Counted from the stretch's first letter, positions 21,680-32,469 are shown. The stretch: 64,000 nt of DNA from Spodoptera frugiperda (GCF_023101765.2 NC_064221.1:9419465-9483464); one strand, 5' to 3'. The notes: generated by a model from the letters alone, not told the origin. A program made the numbers and translations.

Positions 21680-22740
21680 AAACTCGTTGGTGCGCTTGTG
21701 TTTGTGTGATTTCAGATTTTGTTATTGTTGTTATAATTATATGATTCCTAGTTGCCGATTGCAGAAACTTGCCGAAAGTTGACTATTTAATGCTATTGCA
21801 ATATATGCACGAAAATGAATGCTACAATTTTGCAGAAATACGTATTGGCAGTGTTGTTTTTGCAGGCTGGTACAAAACAATATTTTGGATCCTTCATTGG
21901 CGTATATGTTTCATTGAAATCCATTTTATTGACGAAATAAAGTCAATCAACAGTTGTGAATAATAACAATAAGCAGTGTGTCGATTCGATAGGAAAATAT
22001 TGTGTAAAATCAATTTCGATTTCGAATGTAAATAAAAGTTACAGCTTCAATTGACATTAAACATTGACATTTGACACTTGATGTTTTCATCTGAAACCAT
22101 GATTGCTAAGGCAAAGGTAACGACTGCATTCTGCCGTACCTATGACGTCATCACATGTTTTGTGATTTTAATTATTTTTCTCAGAAATAAAAAATAAAAA
22201 AATATGACATAAATATATTTGAACTCAGGATACGAAAATAAAGAAATGGTATTTTTGTTTCCATGTCGTATCAGTTTTGAAATGTTGTCAATTGAGAAAA
22301 CCTCAACTAGTTTCAAGTGACAATGGGTGATTTGTTGATAATGAGTAAGCGTGATTTGTTTAAATTATATTTAAAAGTATTTATATGCAAAATATAACTA
22401 CATATACGAAAACATATAGGACTAAGCACACAGATGTTGTGACACCAAACAACATAGGAATTATAACGATTTCTGCAGTAATATACCTAATTTACATACA
22501 ATAAAAATCCTATTAAATATATGTAATAGGTATTTTATATACACAGTTTCTTAATATTTTGTTTCTTTGTGACATATAGTAATTTTAATGTTAGTATGAA
22601 CCTGATTATAAAGAAAGATAATGAGTACCCCCTTGGAGTTATTTCGTAACTAATTTACAATACAGTTCGAAAATAATAATGCTAAGTTACAAAATAACAT
22701 AAATTACCTACTTTTATTTTAATTTGCGAAAGGGTAGATT
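21680..22740. other. AT-rich intergenic stretch
   Basis: Only short, unrecognised frames are present (for example 21769-21963). Nothing else is supported. Confidence 0.4.
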
Positions 22741-22904
22741 ATGGGTGCTTCTCCACCAGAGAAGTGCTATGTAGCTACGCTACGAAGATGTGATAGCTAA
22801 GCTGTGAAACTATGTGACCGTTTCTACCAATACTAAGCAGCCCCGGATCTACATTTTTTCACCCGGGGCAAAATTTGAGAAATGCCGCCCCCACCTACTT
22901 TACT

Positions 22905-23095
22905 TTTTTTTTTTTTTTCATTAGGATTTTGTCCTGTGTCGTGGGTGCGTTTACAAACATACAAGTTCACATGCACACAGACCCGAAACAACAATTTGTG
23001 GATCACACAAAGAGTTGCTCCGTGCGGGAATCGAACCCGGTACCCGTTGCACGGTAGCCAGTTGCCCAGTCACCGCACCAACCGTGCAGTCAAAT
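22905..23095 (-). repeat. SINE-2 copy inside the hAT element
   Basis: A T-run (its A-tail) is followed by AGGATTTTGTCCTGTGTCGT, CATACAAGTTCACATGCACA, CACACAAAGAGTTGCTCCG and the tRNA-like GGGAATCGAACCCGGTACCC. It is younger than the hAT insertion. Confidence 0.88.
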
Positions 23096-23158
23096 CGTGT
23101 TTATTTTCACCTTTTTCACCCATTTAATTGCAACAATCAGATGTCCACAAATTGTTTG

Positions 23159-23534
23159 AAATTTGGACAAAGCCTACATACTAACCTACCTTCCGGAAAT
23201 AATGCATCCATTATTGTTCATTCTGTGTTGTGTATTATTTACAGATAAAAAGACCTAAACCTAGGATATATATTTAATAACAAGATAGGGTTTAAAATAA
23301 AAATATGCATTATAAAATTAAAAATATATTATATACTAAATTTGTTAACAGAAATTACAATGTTACTCTTCGAGCTTTTTGTTCAGCAAATAAGTCTATA
23401 GCCTTGTCGTAATTTATCTCGTGTGCAATACAATTTTCTGTGGCTAGATTGCAAGACCCGATAAGCGTTCCTGGCTTGAAATTTGAACAAAGCCTACATA
23501 CTAACCTACCTTCCGGAAATAATACATCCACACA
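23159..23534 (+). repeat. Direct duplication of a 54-bp block
   Basis: AAATTTGGACAAAGCCTACA...CCGGAAATAATGCATCCA (23159-23211) recurs with three or four changes at 23479-23531. The 270 bp between may be an insertion or a local duplication; no terminal repeats were found. Confidence 0.6.
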
Positions 23535-23779
23535 GGCCTACATTTTCTTTTTCACGAAAAAGTGTTTCAAGTTTAATAGGTCTCCTATAGTAAATGGGGT
23601 GTGCTGATCACGAATCTGTGCTTAGTTTTTTTCTAGCAAGTCAGGTTTTTAGGAAAAGTGTGAATAAATTTTTTCATAGAAACTGCCAAAAAAATCTTAG
23701 AAAATATTTATTAAAGATATATGTATTTAAAAGAAAATTACACTGCAAAATTGAGCTGCTCATAAAAAAAAATAACCTA

Positions 23780-25150
23780 CGTTAGACAGACGTTGGTTTT
23801 TTTAATGAAATCGTTCTCTTTTTCCCTGAAAACTGCGCCCTGTTCAAGGCCCAGCAGTAATCAGGCATCATTCTAATATCCCAACTTCCTTGGTAACGTC
23901 TCTCCATCTCTTTTGTTTTGATGGAACCTCTCTCCCTGTTCCTCGCTGACAACTCCAAGATTTTCGGGAAAATAGTCAACATGGGAATTCAGAAAATGAA
24001 GTTTAACGCTCATATTGCATCCCAGTTTTTTATAATTTTGGAGCATCTTAGCTACAATTTCTTTGTAATTTGGAGACTTGATATTTCCAAGGAAATCATC
24101 TATGACTTCTATGAATGAACTCCATGCTTCAGATTCATCCTGGGTCATTGTATTCTGGAACAATCTATCCGATTTTAAATTTCGAATTTGAGGGCCTACA
24201 AAAGTTCTTCTTTAAGTTGAGCTTAAGAAAGTGCAGGAAATTTGTCGCATATGTATTAGCAGTCACCTTGTTTATTTTAAGCTTTGACAAAACTGCTACA
24301 TCAATCCTAACTTCATGTGAAGGGGAGGTGAAAGAACTGATTTTGGGTTGGTGCAAATTTTTTTGTCCCAGTACAAGTCTTTCTCTGAAAGGCCATTCTT
24401 TCTTAATGTAATGTAAATTTCGTGCTCGACTGTCCCACTCGCACAAAAATCATGGATACTTTGTAAATCCAGACTGCTGACCCAAAAGCATAGATATTAT
24501 TTTGAGGTCTCCACAGAGTTGCCAACAATATTCGCTATATATACTTTATTTTATTTAGCAACAGCTCAAGACTCTCGTTCGTTTCTTTGAGATGCACGGA
24601 GTGAGCAACAGGCACCGAACCATAGGTATTACCATTGTACAACAAGACACCCTTCAGACTTCTCTTAGAAGAATCAATAAATAACCTCCATGATGTGGAA
24701 TCGTAATTATCAGCTCCCAGTTTCATGACTACTTCAGGAATATTATTACAAAACACCAGTGAACCCTCTTGAGAGAAATATTTCGCGAACTCTTTTTCAC
24801 GATGCCTGTACCACGAAAATGTGGTTCTTGGAGCCAATCGATTTTTGTCTTTCAGTCGTGATCCTAGGATTTGTGCAGCATCCTTTGATAGACCCAAATC
24901 TCTCACTAAGTCATTTAATTCATCCTGGATAAACTGTTGAGGTTAACCTATATCAGGATTGAATTCATCTTCAACGGTTCTTCCGTTTGAACTTTCATCT
25001 GATGATTGCTGTTGGATGGTGGGAAGAAAAGGTGGAGGAATCGAAATTCCTGGTCCACAGGTCGTTTAGCAGACGGTAAATTAGGATACTGAATTGTATG
25101 TTTGTTTTTCGAATGGACACCCTTTACATCATAAGAGCAAAAGTAACAAT
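23780..25150 (-). pseudogene. Broken coding remnant of a multi-copy transposon-borne protein family
   Basis: Read 5' to 3' on the minus strand, the blocks fall in several frames. About 25140-24960 has VDCYFCSYDVKG, NKHTIQYPNLPSA. 24906-24535 has LGLSKDAAQILGSRLKDKN, TTFSWYRHREKEF, WRLFIDSSKRSLKGVLL, VAHSVHLKETNESLELLL. 24446-24340 has CEWDSRARNLHYIKKEWPF. 24163-23900 has WSSFIEVIDDFLGN, YKEIVAKMLQNYKKLGCNMS, FLNSHVDYFPENLGVVSEEQ, GERFHQ. About 23910-23820 has MERRYQGSWDIRMMPDYCWA. I recall the same block order from an uncharacterised, highly multi-copy protein family in aphids, Hydra and other invertebrates. A segment after the CEWDSRAR block appears deleted and replaced by unrelated sequence. 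It lies wholly inside the hAT ends and is the likely transposase or cargo of that element. It cannot make a full protein here. Confidence 0.7.
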
Positions 25151-25336
25151 CGACGAGTGCTAAATAGTAAACATACAAACTACTCACGTTTTTAAAACAA
25201 AACACTGTCGTGGAGACAAATCGACGAGGAAGTTTTCGAACATAGCTTCATCTCACGGTAATCAAACGCGTGCTGCCCCGATCTGCGATTCCTGCAGGCG
25301 AGCAAGAGCCGGGCGCGTATTTCTAATCGACTTTAT

Positions 25337-26500
25337 GTACTTTTTTTTTTTGATGTCGGTGGGAAACCTTCAAAAGGCGCCTAGCTTTTTAGGGAGAAAG
25401 ACTAGGGAGTGCGGGATTTTTACCTCACTAAAACCACCCCGGTGGCCACCTTCAGCACCGATAAGGGGCACCGAGACCTCTAACTAGACCTGCTCCGGAG
25501 CCCCTATGGTGCAACGCCTGTTACGGCACATCCCTAGGGAGACATGTACCTCCCATTAGCCTCGTTGTGCAAGTTACACGGCAGCACGTGACCACTGTGC
25601 CACCGTCTTCCCTGAGGTCGCTAGATGGGCACCTAGAGTCCCCACTCTAGGTACCCGCGACCCCAAAGGTCTACCTGCAGTTGACGCAGGCGGGATTAGG
25701 CGTCAAGACTGTTGCCACCTCGACGCCTTCTATGAGCAGGATCGGCCCTCGCACGATCCCGCTCAGCAGCCTCCTTTTGGGACATTACAGTCTCACAAAA
25801 GGAGGCCACCTCCCTCCAGTTTTCTGTATCTGCCAGCATAGCCTCTACTACTGCTGGCAGAGACAGGTCTCGCCCGACCTTGGTAACCAGGACCCGCCGC
25901 TCCGAGACCCACGCCGGACACTCTTCGAGCATGTGCTGTTACCTCCGCAGTGGTGGCAATTTGCCGTGGTCTCTCGCCCAATCTTGTTCAGGTACTCGCC
26001 GAAGCAGCCATGTCCGGTCAGTACCTGAGTGAGCCTGAAGGAGATGCGCTCCTCTCTTTTCAGCCAGGCTTCGAAATGCGGCAAAATGGCTTCGACAACG
26101 CGCTTGCGTGAGATCTCTGGCTGTTGTAGCCGCTCACGCCACCGCTCGAGCGAGTGTCGCCTTTCTTGCCGCCTCAGCCTAACGAACGCCGCTCCTGGCA
26201 CTCTACCACTGCCGTTTTGACGGACGGAACGGATTTGGTCGTAGACCTTCGCGTCCATATCCGCCAGGATATCCAACGGCGGAAAGCGAGTTGCCGCCTC
26301 AAAGGACACCGTTCGGTATCCTCATGCGATACGGATGGCCATTTTCCGCTGCAGACGATAGATTTTCGTTCTGCAACGTCAGACGCCTGACAGTCGAGCT
26401 GACCAAACAGGCGCCCCGTAAAGGACCATCGATCGCACGACACCCGCGTAGAGGCGGCGAATAATAAAATGTTCGGGAAGCACGTCTCACTCCGCGCTCA
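25337..26500 (-). mobile_element. R1-clade LINE, 5'-truncated 3' end
   Basis: A T-run at 25341-25351 is the poly(A) tail in reverse. The 3' UTR follows, with GGGGTGGTTTTAGTGAGG and CGCACTCCCTAGTC in sense. Upstream in sense is the C-terminus of ORF2: RVVEAILPHFEAWLKREERI, LTQVLTGHGCFGEYLNKIGR, CHHC, a frameshift near 25930, then LEECPAWVSERRVLVTKVGR and RARADPAHRRRRGG. GHGCFGxYL followed by a CHHC knuckle and CPAW is the C-terminal signature of R1/I-group retrotransposons. It is inside the hAT element and was therefore inserted later. Confidence 0.85.
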
Positions 26501-27432
26501 GGGTATCGGTCAAGTTGATATGGCCATGAAATTCCTGTACTTGTAGGTACTATATTTATTCCGTGGTCAAAATTAAATAAATGATGAGCTGTCCACTGGT
26601 CCGTGAAGTGTGAATTTTGCCGCCCCTAAATTTGCCGCCCGGGGCATGGGCCCCGGCTTGCCCCCTAGATCCGGGGCTGATACTAAGCTACGTGGCTGTG
26701 CGAGGAAGACGTGCAGCTCGAGTATGCGATGTATCGATAGTAAAACAAACAGTAAAACAAGCTTAGCTGAGTCCGTTTCCACCAGTGCTAGCCAGTGTAG
26801 GTACCAATGAATTTGATTAGCATAGCACATCTCTAGTGGAAAAGTACCCCAAAGATTAATTCTTTCACCCAGTTCAAAGGTCTTAATAAATAAATAAAAC
26901 TTTTCAGTGAATAAAAAATTTGTTTAACCCAAACACTTCTGTCCACACCAGTACTTACAATCAGTCATGCGGTTGACGAACCATTAGACAGTTTTGTCAC
27001 CGACTCACCGCGCACTTGATAACAATTAGCAATTACACTCCAAGCTACAATAACCAGTTTATCTTGGTCTCGCTTTGTATCACCTTACCGCACATTCGAC
27101 GGTCAGTTTACACTGGATTCACATAGCTTCGTATGTCTACTTGTGACCGGCCATTTGTTTGTCAATAGCGTGTCCTTAAATCCGACCTTACGGCATTTAA
27201 TTTTATAATAACCGCGTAATCTGTGTTTAATGACTCGGAGTCGTGAAAACGGGGATTAAAGTCCTATGCTTATAGTTCGGCCAGAAGTTGTTAAGAAAGG
27301 TCTTTTATAGCGATCGGTCTTGAGCTCTCTAGCTACTGACGGGGCTCAATATGGTAGTTGCTTTCTGAGTTGCGGGTTGCCGGGCTGCGGACAGCGTGCA
27401 AGGGTAGTGTAGTTCGCCGCCCGACCTTAGTA

Positions 27433-27517
27433 TGAGACCTCTTAGTACAAGTTTGCTTTCCATGTAAAATAATCGAAACGAGACTGCGTTCGGCGCTCTG
27501 ATTGGTTGGTTAAGTCA
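27433..27517 (+). repeat. Family E MITE, left half only
   Basis: CTCTTAGTACAAGTTTGCTT and GGCGCTCTGATTGGTTGGTT are present; the right arm is missing. It interrupts the GC-rich LINE-like sequence around 27360-27600. Confidence 0.65.
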
Positions 27518-27613
27518 AGCAGACCCAGATCCATGCGTACGGCGCGTCGCGTTCTGCGCGCGCTTTAAAGATTTATCAGACCACTTCAGATGGAGTTCAG
27601 TAAGGCTGATGAC

Positions 27614-27750
27614 CCGGAGCTGCGGACTACCTAGCGGATTATCGGGGCTCTGGCTCGAAAAGCAGGAGTAGGAACGGGGTGGTTTTTAGTCAGTAGTCTG
27701 ACACTTCCTCTCGCCTCGCTCAAGATATTAGATGATTTTTCCGTTAAAAA
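27614..27750 (+). repeat. Family B element with upstream LINE-tail sequence
   Basis: CCGGAGCTGCGGACTACC through TCTGACACTTCCTCTCGCC to an A-run. The preceding 27360-27600 (GCTGCGGACAGCG, CAAGGGTAG, GGCGCGTCGCGTTCTGCG) matches the GC-rich region upstream of the family B tail at 30750-30830, so this copy is longer than most. Confidence 0.8.
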
Positions 27751-28077
27751 AAGGGTCGGCCTTTAATTTTTCACCTAGCAAAAGTACTGTAATAATATAA
27801 ATATTTGGAAATCAAAAAGCCGGTAAAAGCACAACACCTAATACATAATTTTCTTTTGTAACTCTCGAAGTTTATGAATGAAATCGAAATGTCACATTAG
27901 ATGCGTGAAATATTATAATTCTACACTTACAATGTTCCAGTCGAGTGAACGAATCGATGAGAAATGTTTAGAAATCATTGTTTGGTGTCTGCAATTGTTG
28001 AATTGCGACATATTATGGAGATATGGCGTCACACTAGAATTTCCTCCGGTGTCGTGGGTGGGGACAAAGGTTTAGGC

Positions 28078-28800
28078 TCAGCTCGCCCCTTGGATCTCGC
28101 CCCTGATTGCCTAACTGCATCAACTCGCCCCTTAAATTATTAGATACTCCAACTCGCCCCCGATTGTTGGTTAGTTAAATGTACTGTCAGCACTCTAAGT
28201 TTATAAAATATTTAAATGAATATTTTTTCTTAAAACTTCAATAATGCCTTGGGATTTAATAGTGAAAATTGAAATAAAACTGCATGTGGAGTTAAAAAAG
28301 TGTAATATATATAATGTAAATCACGCATACTAATCTTTTCAATGTTTGAATAACCATAAAAAAAGAAATTACAAGAGCGGTGCTTCTAACTGGCATTGTA
28401 TTAACAGGCCTACTTGTAAAGGTACACTTACCATTACTGGTGAAACAATTTTAAAAGAAACACAACATTCATGTATCCCAAATTTTGAACAAACTGAAAT
28501 CAAAAGTATTATAAATACTTGTAAAAATAAGATAGCAGAAGATGCAAGCACCTCAATTCAAGAAATCTTTGAAAGTGAAATATTGACATATAAAGAAAAA
28601 GGATACAATTTTTTAGTTAAATTTCAAAGGGAATGCCGCAAGGGGCGAGTCGATGCATCAAAATAATTATTTAATTGTTAAATTTTTCACTCGCCCCGTA
28701 AGGGTTTTCGTAAGGGGCGAACCACAACTCCAAATTAATAAAAACGGGGCGAGTGGAACATTTTAATCGGAAGGGGCAAGATCCAGGGGGCGAGCTGATA
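28078..28800 (+). mobile_element. TIR element with CTCGCCCC subterminal repeats and a FLYWCH fragment
   Basis: The left end CAGCTCGCCCCTTGGATCT is mirrored on the right by AAGATCCAGGGGGCGAGCTG, with two mismatches. The octamer CTCGCCCC or its complement recurs four times in the left 90 bp and several times in the right 170 bp. No exact target duplication was found. The ends, about 720 bp apart, enclose the FLYWCH-like frame listed separately. Confidence 0.7.
28346..28666 (+). pseudogene. FLYWCH-type zinc-finger fragment
   Basis: The frame lacks an upstream ATG and reads HKKRNYKSGASNWHCINRPT, CKGTLTIT, then TQHSCIPN. The spacing W-x-C, then C, then H-x(1)-C/H fits the second half of a FLYWCH zinc finger (YWxC...C...HxH); the final H appears as C. 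The following 65 residues are helical and charged (IINTCKNKIAEDASTSIQEI). The frame stops with TAA before the GGGGCGAG repeats. FLYWCH domains are known from Mutator-like transposases and from proteins derived from them. Here it is 5'-truncated, so it is probably a transposase or cargo remnant. Confidence 0.6.
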
Positions 28801-28875
28801 CTACACCGGGACAAAACCATAACTTAAGTAAAGAAAGAAAGAAATAAAAATAATAAACATACATAAAAAATAATA

Positions 28876-29067
28876 AGTGTGGGAGAGCCAGGCTTCGGCA
28901 CATGCTTCGGCATGAATGGTCCGGTTCGACCGAAGTGATACCTCGGCCTAGCAGAAAACCGACGTGAAACAACGCTTGTGTTGTGTTTCGTTGTGTGAGT
29001 GAGGTTACCGGAGGCCCAATGATCCCTGATTCCCCAACTACCCTTAAATTCCTAATACCCAAAAGGA
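28876..29067 (-). repeat. Family A repeat, 5'-truncated
   Basis: It starts AAGTGTGGGAGAGCCAGGC and contains a 12-base internal duplication (GCTTCGGCAC / GCTTCGGCAT). It runs to TTCCTAATACCCAAAAGG. Confidence 0.85.
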
Positions 29068-29189
29068 TTAAATGAATCCCCCGTAAGATTCTAGCATAAC
29101 CATACAGCTAATTTTAAGTTCACCAATTATCACTCAGTTATTTTATTTCTATCCTACCAAAGAAGTCATTTCTTTAACAATAATAAATA

Positions 29190-29489
29190 GGGTGCTCTAT
29201 ACTCTATAGCCATGTGCTGGAGATCTAATAATAGCTAAGCTGTGAAACTATGTGACAGTTTCCACTGATATTAAGCTATGTAGTTCTGCGAGGAAGATGT
29301 TCAGGTTGAGTATGCTATGTATCGATCGCAGTAAAGCCATCCATAGCACGCACCTTTCCATATAAAAACATACCTTAGCTGAGTCCGTTTCCACCATTAC
29401 TAAACTATGTGTACCAAAGAATATGACTGGTGGAAGCCAAACGCATCCACAGCAACGTATCATAGCACATTTCTTGTGGAAAAGCTCCC
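29190..29489. mobile_element. Family C MITE, 300 bp, intact ends
   Basis: It starts GGGTGCTCTATACTC and ends CTTGTGGAAAAGCTCCC, with ATAGCTAAGCTGTGAAACTA and CTTAGCTGAGTCCGTTTCC inside. TAA follows the right end, as in other copies. Confidence 0.8.
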
Positions 29490-29492
29490 TAA

Positions 29493-30385
29493 TTACTGAA
29501 TGAGTAAAAGATCAACAACCCAACATTTCTCATATAGTTTCGATATACAAAACACAAGTGAGTGTGAAAGTATATTGTTATGATACCACAGACGTGTAGT
29601 AATTGGTAATTGATCAGAAAACAACCGCAAAAACAGGTTTAAACTGGAATTATTGGAATTCTTAACGTGTTTTTTTCTTTTGTTTTATAATTTAATTGAA
29701 TGTCTAGTCTTGAGGTATATTGCGATAGTTGTGCAACGAACTTGGAATTCGATTTCAGCGTACGGTGCAAAGTCAAAGTCAATGTCAAAGTCAAAGCAAA
29801 CACCTTTTAAAACTATCTCTAAGCTTGTGATGTCTCCTCGCAATCTGTGTCTAACTGCCGTACTCAGAGACATTTACGGCCAATTTCCGACACATTTTGT
29901 ATGGAGCTTATGTCAAAATTCTATCTCTAGTAGGCAAATCTACCGATAGATAGGTTATTGGAATTGGCCGTTAATGATTAATTAAACTATTATCTCTGTA
30001 TCTTGTAAAGTAAAGTTAAATGATTCTGAGTTCGGTGGTAAGTACCGTAATAATTAATACGTATTATGTATTTCTTCAACACATTATTGTAAAACGACCT
30101 TTTTCGTTATTTAATAACATCCTGTGTTAAGCTTTTCAATAAAAAGTAAAAACAAAGTTATCAGATGTATTTCAGTACTAATTACAAGCTTTAAGTTTTA
30201 ATACATAAGGTCGAATAAGAAATACGCAACTTAATTGTATGAGGAAATATGTTTTTATACTGCTAATCTAAAGTTGGTACCTTATAGGACAATGAGGCTA
30301 TTGATAATTAAGTAATTAATTCATTTAATGCGTATCGTCTTTATTAAAAAAAAATGTTGGAGTCATCATAACCGTTCTTAACACG
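29493..30385. other. AT-rich intergenic stretch
   Basis: A GTCAAA hexamer run sits near 29770-29795 (AAGTCAAAGTCAATGTCAAA), related to similar runs at 50360 and 58985. A 98-codon frame over this area has no recognised domain and is rejected as a gene. Confidence 0.45.
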
Positions 30386-30387
30386 TT

Positions 30388-30487
30388 ATACGTCATGGGG
30401 ACCACCAGGTGACCGACATTAGCGGAGGATTTGCCTTCAACAGTTTTCTATTGGCAGTCAAAGACTTAATCCAACGAGGTGGTACCT
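30388..30487 (+). repeat. Two-copy interspersed repeat (family F)
   Basis: This is the forward copy of the block described at 4632-4735: AGCGGAGGATTTGCCTTC, AACAGTTTTCTATTGGC. Confidence 0.65.
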
Positions 30488-30509
30488 TTAATAAAAAATG
30501 AAAGGCAGC

Positions 30510-30995
30510 ACGACATGCATTCATTAAAATGCATGTCGGAAAGGTGAACTCTCGCGTCCGGCATTGGTTCAGGCTATGGTGCGGAGCGAGGGGACTGGGA
30601 TGCCGTCTCCTCCTTCTGCGAATCAGTCATTCTAAGGAGGAGGCGGGACGCGTGAGGGAACGAACCTCCTCATGCCCCAGCCGTCGCGAGAGATACTCTG
30701 GGTTTCGGGGATCGCGTGGCGATTTCCGGCCACTGTAAGTGCGAGTCAGCGGACGGCGAGCAAGGGTAGCTCGCCGTCCGCCCAGAATCAATATGGCGCG
30801 TCGTGTTCTATTTGGGGTGACGTCGACTCAGAGCTGCGGGCTTGTGAGTTACCGAGGCCCCGACTCGAAAAGCAGAAGTAGGACCAGGGTGGCTTTTAGT
30901 CAGTAAGAATCTGACACTCCCTCTCACCCTCAATCTGATCCCCCTCCCCAGTAATAGGATAACTCCCCCCCCTCTCAAAAAAGCCTAATGAATGC
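30510..30995 (+). mobile_element. LINE 3' UTR ending in a family B tail
   Basis: GC-rich sequence from GCATGTCGGAAAGGTGAAC through TGGCGATTTCCGGCCACTG leads without a break into the family B module (GACTCGAAAAGCAGAAG, GGGTGGCTTTTAGTCAG, TCTGACACTCCCTCTCACC) and an A-rich end. The layout parallels the R1-like 3' UTR at 25337-25520, so family B is best read as a LINE tail. Confidence 0.7.
30749..30781 (+). other. Perfect 12-bp hairpin in the LINE 3' UTR
   Basis: GCGGACGGCGAG (30749-30760), loop CAAGGGTAG, then CTCGCCGTCCGC (30770-30781). The same loop motif is kept at about 27397-27405 with weaker arms. Confidence 0.8.
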
Positions 30996-31514
30996 ATTAA
31001 CAATTTAAATCACACATTTAAAAAATAAACACCTCAATTACGTAACGATTGGATGGCAACTAATCTCCTTTGCTCGATGGCCATTCAAAACGTCACTTGT
31101 TAAGCTGCAAATGTCAAGCAATGAATGAATTCGTTTCATGCTTCTAAGAATGCACTGTTGTTAGTAGTTATGTCACGCCAAATTGCATTTAGTCACGGTA
31201 CATTTTATATAGCCTAATTTAATCTTTGCTTTGTCGGTAAAGCAGATCTAGAATTCTACAATTAGGTCCTTAGTCAAAAATAAATTACTTCGACTTTGCA
31301 ATATAAAAAAAAATTCAAAAACAATCACACTTTCATTCATAGATTTCACTACTAAATTTTTCTAGAAATAAGTCTGCTATTAGACGTAAAAATCTGATGA
31401 CGTCATAACGCACTATTTCATACAAGATTTCATAGAAAATGTCGTTTTTTACGTTTCGAAATAAGTATTGAATTTGTCTCGTAGGAAACTAGCCTATTTT
31501 TTACATTCGATAGG

Positions 31515-31715
31515 TCGACGTTTGGCCGCTATCTCGCCTGGTGGTAAGTGATGATGCGGCTTACGATGGACCACGTCTGCCTATAAGCAACCTATTCACT
31601 CGGGCTTTGAAGACACCCAGGTTATACCCATCAGGAAACACAGACTCCGGCAAAGAATTCCACTCTCTAGCAGTTCGCACTATTGATGTATTTCTCTGGG
31701 AGGCGTGATGTTGTG
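31515..31715 (-). mobile_element. CR1/Jockey-like LINE ORF2 C-terminus
   Basis: On the minus strand one frame reads RTAREWNSLPESVFPDGYNL, GVFKARVNRLL, IGRRGPS and stop. The WNSLPxxVFPxxYNLxxFKxxVN pattern is the usual end of CR1/Jockey-type reverse-transcriptase proteins. No further upstream domain remains. Confidence 0.75.
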
Positions 31716-32339
31716 TTAAATAATAAGAGTCATGCTAACAACCTCACAGCGTATTTTAGTAAAATACGTAATTGTGCCTAAACATCGGAACATCGGCACT
31801 TTCACTTTAACAATATTAGAGTTTAAAATAAGAATGCGTAATATTTTTTGTTAACTTAATACTGGCACCTGGTATCTTTGTCTACTATTTGAATTTAGAT
31901 TTTTCGCCTCGTTAGTCGTATGATCGCATATGTGAGGATAATCCTATTTGCTTTTCTTGCAAAGCTATACATCTACAATAATATATATGTATATCTGCAG
32001 CCTTTATTTGTTTCTTTGTTCGAACGTGTTAATCTCCGGATTAACTGGTTCGAATTGAATAATTATTTTTGCGTTGTATTTATCGAGGAAGGCTATAAGC
32101 TATAAAAAAACATTACACTATGATCAATAGGAGAGAGGTAGTTGGTCATTATGTTTATATTCCTAAACCTTTATGATTGAGACCTTAAATAAGATGTTTA
32201 TGCGTATTCACAATACAGTACGTCCCTGAAAGTGTGGATCAAACTGAACACAGGAGTATAGCGATGCTTGTTTTCAATTTTAATTATGGATATTGTGGCT
32301 CCAACCAATTTTTGTTTTATCAAGTGATTTCCCATTGTG

Positions 32340-32430
32340 AACTGAACTGAATTGTGCCTGAACCATGCATCGAACCTGAGACCTCTCACTCGGCAGTCGC
32401 GCTCGCGATCACCAGAGCACTTGACAAACA
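32340..32430 (-). repeat. SINE-1-like tRNA head fragment
   Basis: ATGCATCGAACCTGAGACCT, CTCACTCGGCAGTCGCG and CTCGCGATCACC are the reverse complement of the tRNA-like head. The rest of the SINE is not present. Confidence 0.5.
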
Positions 32431-32469
32431 AAAGCAGACATTGCCAATTGCCTATTAACACCTATCTAT

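Larger units (their letters stand above)
22838..26679. mobile_element. hAT-type element, 3842 bp, with 8-bp TSD
   Basis: The ends are CAGCCCCGGATCT and its perfect reverse complement AGATCCGGGGCTG, flanked by ATACTAAG at 22830-22837 and 26680-26687. Subterminal CACCCGGGGC / GCCCGGGGC motifs are also mirrored. It holds a broken minus-strand coding region (about 23780-25150), a SINE-2 copy and the 3' end of an R1-like LINE. The 8-bp duplication and CAG termini place it in the hAT superfamily. Confidence 0.9.
22743..26849. mobile_element. Family C MITE split by a 3.8-kb hAT insertion
   Basis: The left part 22743-22837 starts GGGTGCTTCTCCACCAGAG and the right part 26680-26849 ends CTAGTGGAAAAGTACCC. 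Joined after removing the insertion and one target copy, they have the layout of the uninterrupted copies at 29190-29489 and 48496-48823. Those copies serve as an empty-site reference, so the order of events is clear. Confidence 0.85.

Noticed and set aside
25681..26390. Plus-strand frames of 60-115 codons in GC-rich DNA
   Set aside because: They are antisense shadows of the R1-like LINE ORF2 remnant on the minus strand.
29653..29949. 98-codon plus-strand frame
   Set aside because: It spans a GTCAAA repeat run and has no conserved domain; no neighbouring exon was found.
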